Positions 1-11,902 of a stretch of 64,000 bases of DNA are shown one piece after another (position 1 is the stretch's first letter; each line of letters begins with the position of its first letter). The translations under genes were made by a program, and so were the position numbers. The stretch is from Microbulbifer flavimaris (GTDB taxonomy: Bacteria > Pseudomonadota > Gammaproteobacteria > Pseudomonadales > Cellvibrionaceae), in the NCBI RefSeq assembly GCF_001641755.2, contig NZ_LRFG02000001.1, positions 682,001-746,000 on the forward strand, written 5' to 3'. The notes beneath the pieces were generated by a model that was not told where the DNA came from, searched no databases, and saw nothing but the letters and a program-made list of their open reading frames with translations.

Positions 1-2843
<2,843 letters not shown>

Positions 2844-3195
2844 GGGCGATTCCTTAAGCCATTTATTGCTGTTCGTTTAATTCGAATGGTTGGGTTCGAG
2901 AGGGCGGCTATCTTATCACTCCACAGGGGTTCCGTGGGCTCAGTGAACTTCAGCCGCAAAGTCGTTGCAAAACGACAATACAGGTTTTTTGCAAAGGATT
3001 TAGCGTGATTTTCGTCCCAATAAAGCCCTTATTGGCGAAAATGCAGCTTTTGCCGTGCCCGTTCCACCTCCGGGCCTGGTTATCTTCCAGGAGTATGGGC
3101 AGCTGGGATAGGGGAGCATAGGGGAGGGTGGTTTAACTTGCCTGCAAGTCGGAGTAAAATACCCGACAAAGAAACTCGGTTATTTGAGAAGCGAT
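2844..3195. other. Divergent metH/nfuA intergenic region
   Basis: About 350 bases with no convincing gene. It must hold both promoters. It contains an AT-rich inverted repeat at 2966-2994 (TTGCAAAA then TTTTGCAA, 13 bases apart) and a long hairpin at 3008-3042, listed separately. A short open frame runs out of the region on the plus strand but overlaps metH antisense and looks like chance. Confidence 0.6.
3008..3042. promoter_or_regulatory. Long inverted repeat between metH and nfuA
   Basis: The left arm ATTTTCG, TC, CCAATAA pairs with the right arm TTATTGG, CGAAAAT. That gives 14 base pairs with a two-base bulge and a five-base loop. It has no T-run on either side, so it is not an ordinary terminator. 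It could be an operator for a dimeric regulator or a leader hairpin in one of the divergent transcripts. Function is inferred from position only. Confidence 0.45.
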
Positions 3196-3798
3196 ATGTC
3201 TGAGCAGTCTTCCGAACTGAACGTCACCATCACTGAGTCCGCGCAGGAGTATCTGCGGGAGCTGCTGGAGAAGCAGGATTGCGAGGGGATCGCGATCCGC
3301 ATGTTTGTGTCCAGCCCCGGCACTCCCAACGCTGAAACCTGCATTGCCTACTGCCGTCCCGGCGAGGAGCAGGAAGGCGACGTCGAAATGGAGCTCAACG
3401 GCTTCAAGGCGTACTTCGAGGGTCGCTCCGTGCCCTACCTCGATGAGGCCCGGGTCGACTACTCATCCGACAAGATGGGTGGCCAGCTGACCATTCGCGC
3501 ACCCAATTCGCGCATGCCCAAGATTACCGATGACAGTCCCATCGAAGACCGCATCAATTATGTCCTCTACAACGAGATCAACCCGGGCCTCGCCGCCCAC
3601 GGCGGCCAGGTGAGCCTGGTGGAGTTCACCGAAGACAACTACGCGGTATTGAAATTCGGCGGTGGTTGCCAGGGCTGCGGCATGGTCGACATGACCCTGA
3701 AAGAGGGCGTGGAGAAGACTTTGAAAGAGAAGGTACCGGAAGTGGCTGGGGTGAAGGACATCACGGACCATACCGATAAGTCCCAGGCGTATTACTGA
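3196..3798 (+). CDS. nfuA: Fe-S biogenesis protein NfuA
   Basis: Carrier that delivers 4Fe-4S clusters to apoproteins in the cytosol, especially under oxidative or iron stress. The 200 residues are near the family norm. Residues 1-100 form the degenerate A-type scaffold domain. The C-terminal Nfu domain carries the cluster-binding Cys158-x-x-Cys161 in [13 protein letters not shown] chose the ATG at 3196 ([10 protein letters not shown]), preceded by a GAG-type ribosome site; an upstream TTG at 3184 would add only four residues. A strong terminator follows, so the gene is probably monocistronic. Confidence 0.96.
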   Translation: MSEQSSELNVTITESAQEYLRELLEKQDCEGIAIRMFVSSPGTPNAETCIAYCRPGEEQEGDVEMELNGFKAYFEGRSVPYLDEARVDYSSDKMGGQLTIRAPNSRMPKITDDSPIEDRINYVLYNEINPGLAAHGGQVSLVEFTEDNYAVLKFGGGCQGCGMVDMTLKEGVEKTLKEKVPEVAGVKDITDHTDKSQAYY

Positions 3799-3821
3799 TC
3801 TTTCGAGATCAGGAATAGAAG

Positions 3822-3847
3822 GGCGAGCCAATGGCTCGCCTTTTTTA
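3822..3847 (+). terminator. Rho-independent terminator after nfuA
   Basis: GGCGAGCC, AAT, GGCTCGCC, then TTTTTTA. It begins 24 bases after the nfuA stop codon. Confidence 0.9.
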
Positions 3848-3998
3848 TTGCCCATACGGCAAGGCGTTTTTGGCAGCTGCAGTGACAGTAGGGTGCTGGC
3901 CGTTGTATCGGACTTATGAGCGCCTCTGCTTGTGGACGTGCATGAAGTGACAGGCAAGCACCGGGGATGTCGAAGTCGGGGGTCATAGAATCTCGAAC

Positions 3999-4745
3999 TC
4001 ATTGCCCACGTGCCAGCAGTATCTCGGTGAAGACGATAAACAGGCTGGTGGCTGTGACGGTAAGCAGGAAATAGGGGATGTTGGCTGCTTCCTTTGGCGG
4101 TATTTCTTCCCGTATCGCGGTGATGATAATTCCCCCCACAACAAACAGGGTTGAAAACTTGAAGACCGGCCCGAGCTGATCTGAAAGGAAGGCCGCAAGC
4201 CAGCCCAGCATCAGGCACAGGGAAAAAATCCCACGGAAGTAGCGGCAATAGCGTCTGGGGTAATGCTTCCAGAGGTGGTAATTGATACCGATGAAATGCA
4301 TCCCAAAGGCAAATGTCAGCCCAAAATAGCCGAGCAGCGAGGCGAACGGCCAGTCACCCAGGAGGAATCCGATCTGTGCGTTGTACAGACCGAAGACACT
4401 GGCGACCAACAGTGTGGTGCCAGACGGTTTCTGTCCCAAGCCCAGACGATCCTCAGCGAGATCTTTCTTGGCAACAAGCAGAAAAACCACGAATCCCGCC
4501 AGGGCAGCAAGGTAGACATGTAGCCCGGCAGGTAAGAGCGGATCGGTGCCTGAGTCCAGATCGATAGCCGACTGGATTTCGGCCAGCTTTGGTAGCAAAA
4601 CTAAAAAAACATAGGAGATGCCCACTCCCGCGGAAACGCTCAAGATAGGGGGGTGTACCTTCTCCCGAAAAATCTTCCAGCGCGGGAGCGTCCATGTAAC
4701 CAGGCACAGGAGAAGCACGCTCAGAAAGGATAAGTAATGATTCAT
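3999..4745 (-). CDS. Multi-pass membrane protein of unknown function
   Basis: 248 residues and very hydrophobic, with about seven or eight likely membrane segments (near residues 3-20, 33-52, 75-95, 108-128, 135-150, 172-190, 198-215 and 225-242). A short charged stretch follows the first segment (PRWKIFREK). Between segments there is a His-rich run, MHFIGINYHLWKHYP. I do not recognise the family with confidence; the hydropathy recalls ZIP-like transporters, but the ZIP histidine motif is not evident. It starts at ATG 4745 and lies just after the GH114-like lipoprotein gene on the same strand, with which it may be cotranscribed. Confidence 0.75.
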   Translation of the reverse strand: MNHYLSFLSVLLLCLVTWTLPRWKIFREKVHPPILSVSAGVGISYVFLVLLPKLAEIQSAIDLDSGTDPLLPAGLHVYLAALAGFVVFLLVAKKDLAEDRLGLGQKPSGTTLLVASVFGLYNAQIGFLLGDWPFASLLGYFGLTFAFGMHFIGINYHLWKHYPRRYCRYFRGIFSLCLMLGWLAAFLSDQLGPVFKFSTLFVVGGIIITAIREEIPPKEAANIPYFLLTVTATSLFIVFTEILLARGQ

Positions 4746-4822
4746 GGGGTTGGAGCCTTCCCCGAATTATTCATCTTGGCCGGAGCCCTTGCGGATAAAT
4801 TGGCGGGCCGCCCGATTGGCTA

Positions 4823-5815
4823 TCAAAGCCCCTCGAAATACTCAAACTCGTCGATATGGTCCAGATACACACCGTCAAAGCCGGCGTCGATTATCCGGTC
4901 GACGTAGTCCCCGGTCTCACCAAACAGGATATCCCGCCACGGCTGCAGCCAGTAACGGACATGGTAGTTCCCGGGCGAGCCGGAAACTTCGTCCAGCAGC
5001 CAGTTGGGAGGGTTGCCGGGCCAGAAGCTCTGCCAGTAAAAGCGGTCGCTTTCCGCCTGGCCGAGGCTCAGGTAAGCCAGTAACAATCTCCGGCCGCCAT
5101 TCGCCTTGAAACGCAGTTGCCGGATCTGCTCGTTGGTAAATGCCTCGCCGTTGAAGAAGAAATCCAGAATTACCACGTCGTAGTCTGTTTCTGCGATCCC
5201 ATCGACGAACTCCTGTGCGGTTGAAAACAGCTGTGGGTTGGTCAAATGAAGGAAGTTGCGGGCGAAGTTCAGGTCCTCGATATCGGCACGATTGGTATTC
5301 GGGATTTCCGGGGGATAATCCGGAATGGTATCCAGCGTCACTTGCGGGGCTGCAAAGCCCAGGTAGCCGGCCTCTGCATTCAGCAGGATCGAATCGTCGA
5401 CGTTGCGCTGGCTGCTGGCAAAGTCGGTTACGAAGACCCTCACGCCACCCTGGTCCCGGGCGATGTCGAGCAGTGCGCGCAGGCGGTCGGATTCTGTGTT
5501 TGGGGTGGGCTGGTCCGCTATCTCGAGGCCGAAGAAAACGCCCTGTTGGCCGATGCCGTCAAGGGCTGCCAGATACTCTGTTTCCACCGTGCCGCTGATC
5601 CGGCCACTGCCAGTGACGAGTTCCACACCGTTCTGGGGCACGACAATGAAATCCCGGTCCCGACCCTTGGCGTAGCGGCTGAGGTCCTGAACCAGCTCCC
5701 GCATCTCCAGGCGATAGTTGGTAACCGTGGACTCAGGCACGAAGCTTGGAACGTCATCCAGGTCACAGGCGAGCAGCAGCAGTGGTAACAGCAGAATGGT
5801 AATGCGCTGGAGCAA
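4823..5815 (-). CDS. Secreted GH114/TM1410-like glycosidase lipoprotein
   Basis: About 330 residues. A lipoprotein signal (ILLLPLLLLAC, lipidated Cys17) predicts export and anchoring in the envelope. The rest matches the TIM-barrel family grouped as GH114/TM1410, for which endo-alpha-1,4-polygalactosaminidase activity is known in some members: DVVILDFFF, LLLAYLSLGQAESDRFYW, and near the end GFDGVYLDHIDEFEYF with the acidic residues expected in the active site. I chose the TTG start at 5815 because a strong GAGGGAGGG site lies just upstream and the signal peptide begins there. The frame is open further upstream to 5992, but that would bury the signal sequence. The substrate is inferred, probably a surface or biofilm polysaccharide. 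Confidence 0.8.
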   Translation of the reverse strand: MLQRITILLLPLLLLACDLDDVPSFVPESTVTNYRLEMRELVQDLSRYAKGRDRDFIVVPQNGVELVTGSGRISGTVETEYLAALDGIGQQGVFFGLEIADQPTPNTESDRLRALLDIARDQGGVRVFVTDFASSQRNVDDSILLNAEAGYLGFAAPQVTLDTIPDYPPEIPNTNRADIEDLNFARNFLHLTNPQLFSTAQEFVDGIAETDYDVVILDFFFNGEAFTNEQIRQLRFKANGGRRLLLAYLSLGQAESDRFYWQSFWPGNPPNWLLDEVSGSPGNYHVRYWLQPWRDILFGETGDYVDRIIDAGFDGVYLDHIDEFEYFEGL

Positions 5816-5996
5816 GATCCCTCCCTCAGGCTCTTCTGGAGCTTTCCCTGGCTGACTTCCAAGCCTAGCTGTTTCGTTGCTTGCGGTCACGCTTCTGAAC
5901 CGCGAACTTGCCCGAGTTTTGGTTCGAAGTGGAAGCAGAGTGCCAATGAAAAAGGCGGACTGCCTGAGCTCCAGCTTTGCCCGGGCGGGCACTCAG

Positions 5997-8546
5997 CTAG
6001 CGGGCCTGCATTCGTTTCTTGGTGGTGCTGGTCGCCTGTGCAGAGGCGGGATCATCTGGCCAGTAGTGCTTCTGGTACTTGATCCGCAATTCCTTGCGCA
6101 CCTCCTGATAGGTGTTGGCCCAGAAGCTGGCCAGGTCCCGGGTCACCTGTACCGGCCTCCGTGCGGGGGAGAGCAGGTGCACCATCAGTGGGTATTGTCC
6201 ACTCAGAATGGCTGGTGTTTTTTGCTGTCCGAACATTTCCTGCAGGCGCACCGGCAGTATCGGGATCTCCTCCGAGTAGTCGATGGCGATCCGAGAACCG
6301 CTGGGCACGCTCAGGTGACTGGGTGCCAGCGCGTCGAGCTTCTGTTGCAGCGGCCAGTCCAGCTGCCCCTGCAGGATCCGCAACAGGTCCAGTTGTTTGA
6401 GCTGTTCCAGCCTGTTCATGCCGGCCAGGTGGGGCAGCAACCACTCCTCAAGGGTGCTGGCCAGTGCCTCACCAGACCAGTCGGGTATTGCCAGGTCGCC
6501 CAGCAGTTTCGGATAGTCCCCGGCAACTCTGTGAAGAAACTGTACCCGGTCCCGCAGTGCGTCTGCCTCCTTGCTCCAGGGGAGCGTTTGCAAGCCCTTC
6601 TGGAGGACGGCGTCCAGCAGGGCGCGGCTCAGCAGTGTCGGGGAGATGTCCCGGGCGGGCCGCTCTGCCAGCACGAGTTGTCCGAGGCGAGTGCGCTCAC
6701 TGGCGACGGCCCTGCCTGCTGCATCGTCCCAGCGAACGGCGGTTTCCTGCACAATCAGCTCTGGGAATGCCCGCTCCAGGGCCTGTTCGGAAACGTGGGC
6801 TGCCAACTGAATGCGGGCATCGCGCCCCTGGCCATCGAGCTCAGCAATGACCAGGTAATCTTCCTGTGCCAGGTCGTCGTCGTGGCTGAAGTGTGCCCCG
6901 CGGCCTCCTGATAAAAGAAAACGGTGCTCCCGATCGCGGCGGCTTTTGGCGATGCGATCCGGATAGGCCAGGCCCAGCAGTACGCCAATCTGGTCCTGTT
7001 TGTCGATGGTGTCATTGCCCGCTGGCTGCGAGAGTTTTTCCACCTGTTTTTGCCAGGTCCTGGCCTGCTGACGTATGCGTTGCACGGCGCCGCGATCGAA
7101 GCTGGATGCCCTGAATCGGCCCTGGAGCAGATCGACGCGTTTTTGGATATCGCGATCCCAGCGGGCCTCACCACGAAAGATATCCCGTTCCGAGAGCAGG
7201 GCTGCCAGCAGACAGGCTTCTTCTGCCAGATTCCAGACGAGGCTGCGGATCATCATATGGGCCAGTCGAGGGTGGGTACCCAGCGCCAGCATGGCAGAGC
7301 CATGAGCCGTGATGCGGTGATCGCTGTCGATCGCACCTAGTTGCTCCAGTAAGTCCTGGGCCTGGGAGACGGCTCCGGGCGGGGGCAGGTCGAGCCAGCG
7401 CAATTCCTCCACTTGCCGTACGCCCCATTGCGCCAGCTCCAACATCAACGGCGCCAGGTCACTGAGCAGGATTTCCGGCGTATTTTTTGCCGGGAGTGCA
7501 TCCTGCTGCGACTCACTCCAGAGACGCACGCTGACGCCTTCACTCACTCGGCCGGCGCGCCCGCTGCGCTGGGTAGCAGAGGCGCGGGAGATTTGCGCGG
7601 TTACCAGGCGGTTCATGCCGGTGTTCGGGTCGAAGCGGGACTCCCGCATCAAGCCGGAGTCGACGACGATGCGGATGCCCTCGATGGTAAGGCTGGTCTC
7701 GGCCACATTGGTGGCCAGGACGATCTTGCGCCTGCCAGGCGGTGCCGGGGCAATGGCGGCATCCTGCCTTTCCCTGGTGAGGTCGCTGTAGAGGGGGGCG
7801 ATGATGATTTCATCCTGCGCCGCGAGCTGTTCCCGCAGTAGTGTCTCTACTTTCCTGATCTCACCGACGCCGGGAAGGAAAGCCAGCAGGCTACCACTCT
7901 CCCGCTCCATCCATGCGAGGACCTGACTGGTCATCAGTGCTGGCATCTGGCGGTCGTCTTGCGGCACCTGCCGGTGAGGCAGGTAATGGATGTGCACCGG
8001 ATAGCTGCGCCCCTCGCTGGTCACGACGGGCGCGCTGCCCAGCAACCCCGCGACGGCATCCGTTTCCAGCGTCGCAGACATGATCAGGAGCTTGAGATCA
8101 TCCCGAAGGTATTCCTGCGATTGCAGGCAAAGGGCCAGCGACAGGTCCCCCTGCAAGTTACGTTCATGGAATTCGTCAAAGATGACCAGCGCTGTATCGG
8201 CCAGCTCGGGATCTGATTGCAGCAGGCGGGTGAGAATGCCCTCCGTTACTACCAGAATACGAGTGTTGCCGCTGGCTTTGCGCTCGGCGCGAATCTGGTA
8301 GCCCACGGTCTGGCCAACCGACTCGCTCAGTAGCCCGGCCATGCGCACCGCGGCGCTTCGGGCTGCGAGCCGACGGGGCTCGAGCATGATGATTTTTCTG
8401 TCCTGCAGCCAGTCACAATCCAGCAGGGCCAGCGGCACCGCTGTGGTTTTACCGGCGCCGGGCGGGGCCTGCAGGACCACGTTACTGTGCGTGCTCAGCT
8501 TCTCAAGTAGCTCGGGGAGAACGTGGGTGATCGGTAGTTCTGACAT
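5997..8546 (-). CDS. hrpB: ATP-dependent RNA helicase HrpB
   Basis: DExH-box helicase of 849 residues, a little longer than E. coli HrpB. Walker A is GAGKT at 30-34, Walker B is DEFH at 124-127, followed by MSATLE and the helicase C-terminal domain with QRSGRAGR. The C-terminal half is the HrpB-specific extension, with WANTYQEVRKELRIKYQKHYWP near the end. The biological substrate of HrpB is poorly known. It starts at ATG 8546. The stop lies about 180 bases before the GH114-like lipoprotein start. Confidence 0.95.
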   Translation of the reverse strand: MSELPITHVLPELLEKLSTHSNVVLQAPPGAGKTTAVPLALLDCDWLQDRKIIMLEPRRLAARSAAVRMAGLLSESVGQTVGYQIRAERKASGNTRILVVTEGILTRLLQSDPELADTALVIFDEFHERNLQGDLSLALCLQSQEYLRDDLKLLIMSATLETDAVAGLLGSAPVVTSEGRSYPVHIHYLPHRQVPQDDRQMPALMTSQVLAWMERESGSLLAFLPGVGEIRKVETLLREQLAAQDEIIIAPLYSDLTRERQDAAIAPAPPGRRKIVLATNVAETSLTIEGIRIVVDSGLMRESRFDPNTGMNRLVTAQISRASATQRSGRAGRVSEGVSVRLWSESQQDALPAKNTPEILLSDLAPLMLELAQWGVRQVEELRWLDLPPPGAVSQAQDLLEQLGAIDSDHRITAHGSAMLALGTHPRLAHMMIRSLVWNLAEEACLLAALLSERDIFRGEARWDRDIQKRVDLLQGRFRASSFDRGAVQRIRQQARTWQKQVEKLSQPAGNDTIDKQDQIGVLLGLAYPDRIAKSRRDREHRFLLSGGRGAHFSHDDDLAQEDYLVIAELDGQGRDARIQLAAHVSEQALERAFPELIVQETAVRWDDAAGRAVASERTRLGQLVLAERPARDISPTLLSRALLDAVLQKGLQTLPWSKEADALRDRVQFLHRVAGDYPKLLGDLAIPDWSGEALASTLEEWLLPHLAGMNRLEQLKQLDLLRILQGQLDWPLQQKLDALAPSHLSVPSGSRIAIDYSEEIPILPVRLQEMFGQQKTPAILSGQYPLMVHLLSPARRPVQVTRDLASFWANTYQEVRKELRIKYQKHYWPDDPASAQATSTTKKRMQAR

Positions 8547-8553
8547 GAGCGCG

Positions 8554-8559
8554 ATTATA
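8554..8559 (-). promoter_or_regulatory. Possible -10 box just before hrpB
   Basis: A perfect TATAAT on the minus strand, seven bases before the hrpB ATG. If used, transcription would start almost at the start codon. I see no good -35 box, so confidence is low. Confidence 0.3.
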
Positions 8560-8627
8560 ACGGCTCACGGCCAGAGATCAGATGCCAGAGTGAAGGCTGA
8601 GGAGCGGTGAAAAGCTGGTGGTGGATG

Positions 8628-9086
8628 CTAGACAGCCTGCGTTGAGGCGAGCTGCTGATGCAGCCACTGTTGAAACTGCGGCTTGGGCAGGGCCCCTGAG
8701 AGGCGTGCCAGCTCCCGACCGCGGTGGAAGATCATCAGCGTTGGGATGGAGCGTATCTGGTACTGGGCCGCGGCCTGCTGGTTGGCCTGGGTATCCACTT
8801 TCACGAAAACAGCATTTGTCGCCATTTCGCCGGAGACCTGACTGAAAACCGGTGCAAACTGCTGACAGGGTCCGCACCAGGTCGCCCAGAAGTCCACGAC
8901 AACGGGCAGGTCAGATTTTTCGATGAAACGGCTGAAGTTCTGATCGGTGGCGTTGACAGGGTGGCCGCCCAGCAGCGGGCTCCGGCACTTGCCGCAAACG
9001 GGGCGATCACCCAGTCGGTGGCCCGGCACACGGTTTACGGCGTTACAGGCGGGGCAAACGATCTGCAGAGGGGCAGAGTCTGTCAT
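8628..9086 (-). CDS. trxC: Thioredoxin 2 (TrxC)
   Basis: Cytosolic disulfide reductase of 152 residues. It has the zinc-binding N-terminal extension that marks TrxC (Cys11, Cys14, Cys31, Cys34), then a thioredoxin fold with the active site WCGPC (Cys71 and Cys74) and the cis-proline segment RSIPT. In related bacteria trxC often responds to peroxide; no OxyR site was identified here. It lies upstream of hrpB on the same strand, 81 bases away. Confidence 0.96.
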   Translation of the reverse strand: MTDSAPLQIVCPACNAVNRVPGHRLGDRPVCGKCRSPLLGGHPVNATDQNFSRFIEKSDLPVVVDFWATWCGPCQQFAPVFSQVSGEMATNAVFVKVDTQANQQAAAQYQIRSIPTLMIFHRGRELARLSGALPKPQFQQWLHQQLASTQAV

Positions 9087-9162
9087 CGTGGGATCTCGCT
9101 GGTTATACAGGGAGAAATATTGGTCCCGCAGCCGGGAATTTCAAGCTACGGGTACCCTAGCC

Positions 9163-9807
9163 TCATGTGGCGGGGCGGCGCAGTAGCCACACGTGCTGCT
9201 CTGCCGGAACCAGCCCCTTGAGTCCGTCGGGAATCGCTTTGCTTTCAAGCAGGCGGAGCTGGTAATGCTCCTGGTAGCGGCAATTTACTTCGTCATCGTC
9301 TATCGAAAACGGCGGACCCGCCATCAGGGCCTGATCGTAGACAAAGGTCACCAGAAGCTGAGGTGCATGCCGAGTCACGTCCACCAATTGCGATACATAG
9401 CGGTGGCGCATCTGTTGCGGTAGTGCGACCAGGGCGGCGCGATCGAAAGTGGCGTCCACTGGTCCCAGTATGTCTGAGCTCAGCTCAAAGATGTCACCAC
9501 AGAAAATATCCAGGTTCGGGGCGCGATAGTGTTTCAGCTTCCCCAGGTCGGAGACCTCCGGGCTGACTCCGAGCTCTTCAAACAGTTGTTCTACCGCCAG
9601 CTGGCTCAACTCGGCGCCCGCCACCTGGAAGCCTCGCCCCAGCAGCCAGCCAATATCAAGGGTTTTGCCGCACAGCGGCAAGAAAAAACGGGAGCCCTTG
9701 TGCTGGCCGAGTAGTTCAAGGTTGCGAACCAGGGCTGGGTTGGCCCTGGGTTCGTGAAAGCCGATTTCATTGTCCTGCCAACGCCGGTGCCAGAATTCTG
9801 GATCCAT
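9163..9807 (-). CDS. tpm: Thiopurine S-methyltransferase
   Basis: SAM-dependent methyltransferase of 214 residues. The signature start MDPEFWHRRWQDNEIGFHE and the motif FLPLCGKTLDIGWLLGRG are diagnostic of the TPMT family. Bacterial members also methylate tellurite and selenium compounds, so a role in metalloid handling is possible. It starts at ATG 9807 and lies between the DUF427 gene and trxC on the same strand. Confidence 0.95.
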   Translation of the reverse strand: MDPEFWHRRWQDNEIGFHEPRANPALVRNLELLGQHKGSRFFLPLCGKTLDIGWLLGRGFQVAGAELSQLAVEQLFEELGVSPEVSDLGKLKHYRAPNLDIFCGDIFELSSDILGPVDATFDRAALVALPQQMRHRYVSQLVDVTRHAPQLLVTFVYDQALMAGPPFSIDDDEVNCRYQEHYQLRLLESKAIPDGLKGLVPAEQHVWLLRRPAT

Positions 9808-9864
9808 ATCTGTTCCGTTTCTGTTTATGGCTCTATTGCCCTGCCACGCTGCAGCCCTTGGGGG

Positions 9865-10146
9865 TTATTCCGTTACGGTAACGCCCTTCCAGAAAGCAAC
9901 CATTCCCTTGATGTTGTCCGCCTTCTCCTTGGGAGCTGGATAAAACCAGGCGGCGTCTGCATTGGTCACACCGTCGACTTCGAGTGAATAGTAGTGAGCC
10001 TCGCCCTTCCATGAGCAGTGAGTGGAGGTGGTGCTCGGTCTGAAAAACTCTTTTCGCAGTGATTCAGCTGGAAAGTAGTGGTTTCCCTCAACCACCCGGG
10101 TGTTATCACTCTCTGCGATCACTTTTCCGTTCCAGATTGCTTTCAT
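9865..10146 (-). CDS. DUF427 domain protein
   Basis: 93-residue single-domain protein of the DUF427 family: MKAIWNGKVIAESDNTRVVEGN, then HCSWKGEAHYYSL and AAWFYPAPKEKA. The family is widespread and has no settled biochemical role. I chose the ATG at 10146 because GGAG lies about nine bases before it; an upstream ATG would add six residues. Confidence 0.9.
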   Translation of the reverse strand: MKAIWNGKVIAESDNTRVVEGNHYFPAESLRKEFFRPSTTSTHCSWKGEAHYYSLEVDGVTNADAAWFYPAPKEKADNIKGMVAFWKGVTVTE

Positions 10147-10228
10147 GGTTGAGGCTCCTTCCATTCACTACACGCATTATCGGGCCATGCAGGCGCTTAT
10201 GAGGGTGAGTTAAGCACGGTTACGGGGC

Positions 10229-11902
10229 CTAACCAATGCTCTTGGGTGAATCGAGTGTTCTCTTGATGGCGTCTGATGCCCGGCGCAGGGCCTCAAGGCG
10301 CGATTCACACAGTGTGGCATCGTGAATCATCTGGAATACCGCAACACCCTCCAGAACCTTTGTGGTTTCTTCCACCGGACGTACGACAAACACCTCCTTG
10401 CCCGCATCCAGGGCGTCCTTGATGGCGTTCTCTATCGCCAGGGAAACGGTTGTGTCGATTAACGGGACGTCACTGATATCGACCACAAGCGCATGGCAAT
10501 TCATTAACGCGTTATGTTCGCGAGCGATGGCTTTGGAAACGCCAAAGATCATCGGGCCACTGAGATAAAGTAACAGTAGTTTGCCCTGGCCTTTGTCCAG
10601 CAGTGCTCTCTCTTCCTTGGAGAGGGCAATGTTATCGTCTGCATCGGTGATGGTTTTAACGTTTCTTGTCTGGACCCGGCTGAGTCTTTCAATGGTCAGG
10701 ATGTTTGCAATGAAGACCCCCAAACCAACGGCAACAATCAAGTCAAAAAATACAGTGAAAAACATGACTGCATACATGATGACAGTCGCACTGACAGAAA
10801 CCCGGTGTGCACGTTTTACAAAGCTCCAGTCCAGGATGTTGACGCCCACCATCACTGCAATCCCGGCCAGAACGGCCAGCGGAATGCTTTCTGTCAACCT
10901 TGCAGCACCCAGGATGATGATCATAAGGATCACGGCACGGACAACGCCTGAGAGCGCTGTTCTGGCACCTGTTTGAATATTGACGACGGTGCCCATGGTG
11001 GCGCCGGCACCCGGTAGGCCCCCAAACAGGCCAGACATCAAGTTGCCGATACCCTGGCCGACCATTTCCTTGTCGGATTTATGCTCTTCGCGGGTCAAGC
11101 TGTCTGCAATCACGGCAGTGAGCAAGGCATCGATGCAGCCCAGTGTGCCGAGAACCAGTGCATCAAGAATCATTGCATTCCACTGGTCCCAGCTAAAAGT
11201 TGGTACCACCAGGGAGGGGAGGCCAAGCTCAATTTCTCCGATGCGTCGTACCTCAAAGAACCCGAACACTGTGAGAGACAGGAGAGTGCCGACAACGAGC
11301 GCGATGAGTTGCGCCGGTATGTAGCGCGTCCAATGCTTCGGTGCAAAGAACAAAATTGCGAGTGTCGCCGCTCCGAGTAATAACTCCACCGGCCGAATAT
11401 TGGCCAATAATTGGGGGATCGCTGCGAGTGTCCCGGTGACGCCGCCTGGGGGGCTGGGCTGGCCCAACAACGGCGCGAGTTGAAGAATGATCAGGATGAT
11501 GCCAATCCCCGACATAAACCCTGAGATCACGCTGTAAGGCATCAGCGTGATGTATTTACCCAGCTTCAATGCCCCCAGGGCAATCTGGAATACCCCCGCC
11601 ATCATGACGACCGTGAACGCCATGGCCCGGCCATTTTCGGGGTTGTCGGCAATGAGTGTCGTCAAAACGGCCGTCATGACCACTGTCATGGGGCCTGTAG
11701 GCTCAGAAATCAGGGTCGACGTGCCGCCAAACAGTGCGGCGAACAACCCAACCATCACCGCGCCATAAAGACCGGCTTCTGCACCTGCACCGGAGGCGAC
11801 ACCAAAGGCCAGTGCCATTGGCAGTGAGACTACCGCAGCCGTCAAACCGCCGTAGATATCACCTTTCAGGTTGTTTAAACGGATGTTATTGAAAATCTGC
11901 AT
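10229..11902 (-). CDS. SulP family anion permease with STAS domain
   Basis: Inner-membrane secondary transporter of 557 residues. The N-terminal 400 residues hold 10-14 helices with the SulP signatures GLTAAVVSLPMALAFGVASG and STLISEPTGPMTVVMTA. The C-terminal 110 residues form a cytosolic STAS domain (LLLLYLSGPMIFGVSKA, ALVVDISDVPLIDTT). SulP proteins carry sulfate, bicarbonate or dicarboxylates; the N-terminal pattern recalls BicA-type bicarbonate transporters, but the substrate cannot be read from sequence alone. The start at 11902 (MQIFNNIRLNNLKGDIYGG) fits the family; an extension to 11974 lacks family features. Confidence 0.9.
   Translation of the reverse strand: MQIFNNIRLNNLKGDIYGGLTAAVVSLPMALAFGVASGAGAEAGLYGAVMVGLFAALFGGTSTLISEPTGPMTVVMTAVLTTLIADNPENGRAMAFTVVMMAGVFQIALGALKLGKYITLMPYSVISGFMSGIGIILIILQLAPLLGQPSPPGGVTGTLAAIPQLLANIRPVELLLGAATLAILFFAPKHWTRYIPAQLIALVVGTLLSLTVFGFFEVRRIGEIELGLPSLVVPTFSWDQWNAMILDALVLGTLGCIDALLTAVIADSLTREEHKSDKEMVGQGIGNLMSGLFGGLPGAGATMGTVVNIQTGARTALSGVVRAVILMIIILGAARLTESIPLAVLAGIAVMVGVNILDWSFVKRAHRVSVSATVIMYAVMFFTVFFDLIVAVGLGVFIANILTIERLSRVQTRNVKTITDADDNIALSKEERALLDKGQGKLLLLYLSGPMIFGVSKAIAREHNALMNCHALVVDISDVPLIDTTVSLAIENAIKDALDAGKEVFVVRPVEETTKVLEGVAVFQMIHDATLCESRLEALRRASDAIKRTLDSPKSIG

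Noticed and set aside
2844-3195. Cobalamin riboswitch or MetJ/MetR site before metH
   Set aside because: I looked for the B12 box, AGACGTCT and TGAA-N5-TTCA and found none.
5877-6911. 344-codon open frame on the plus strand
   Set aside because: Antisense to hrpB, with no recognisable motif.
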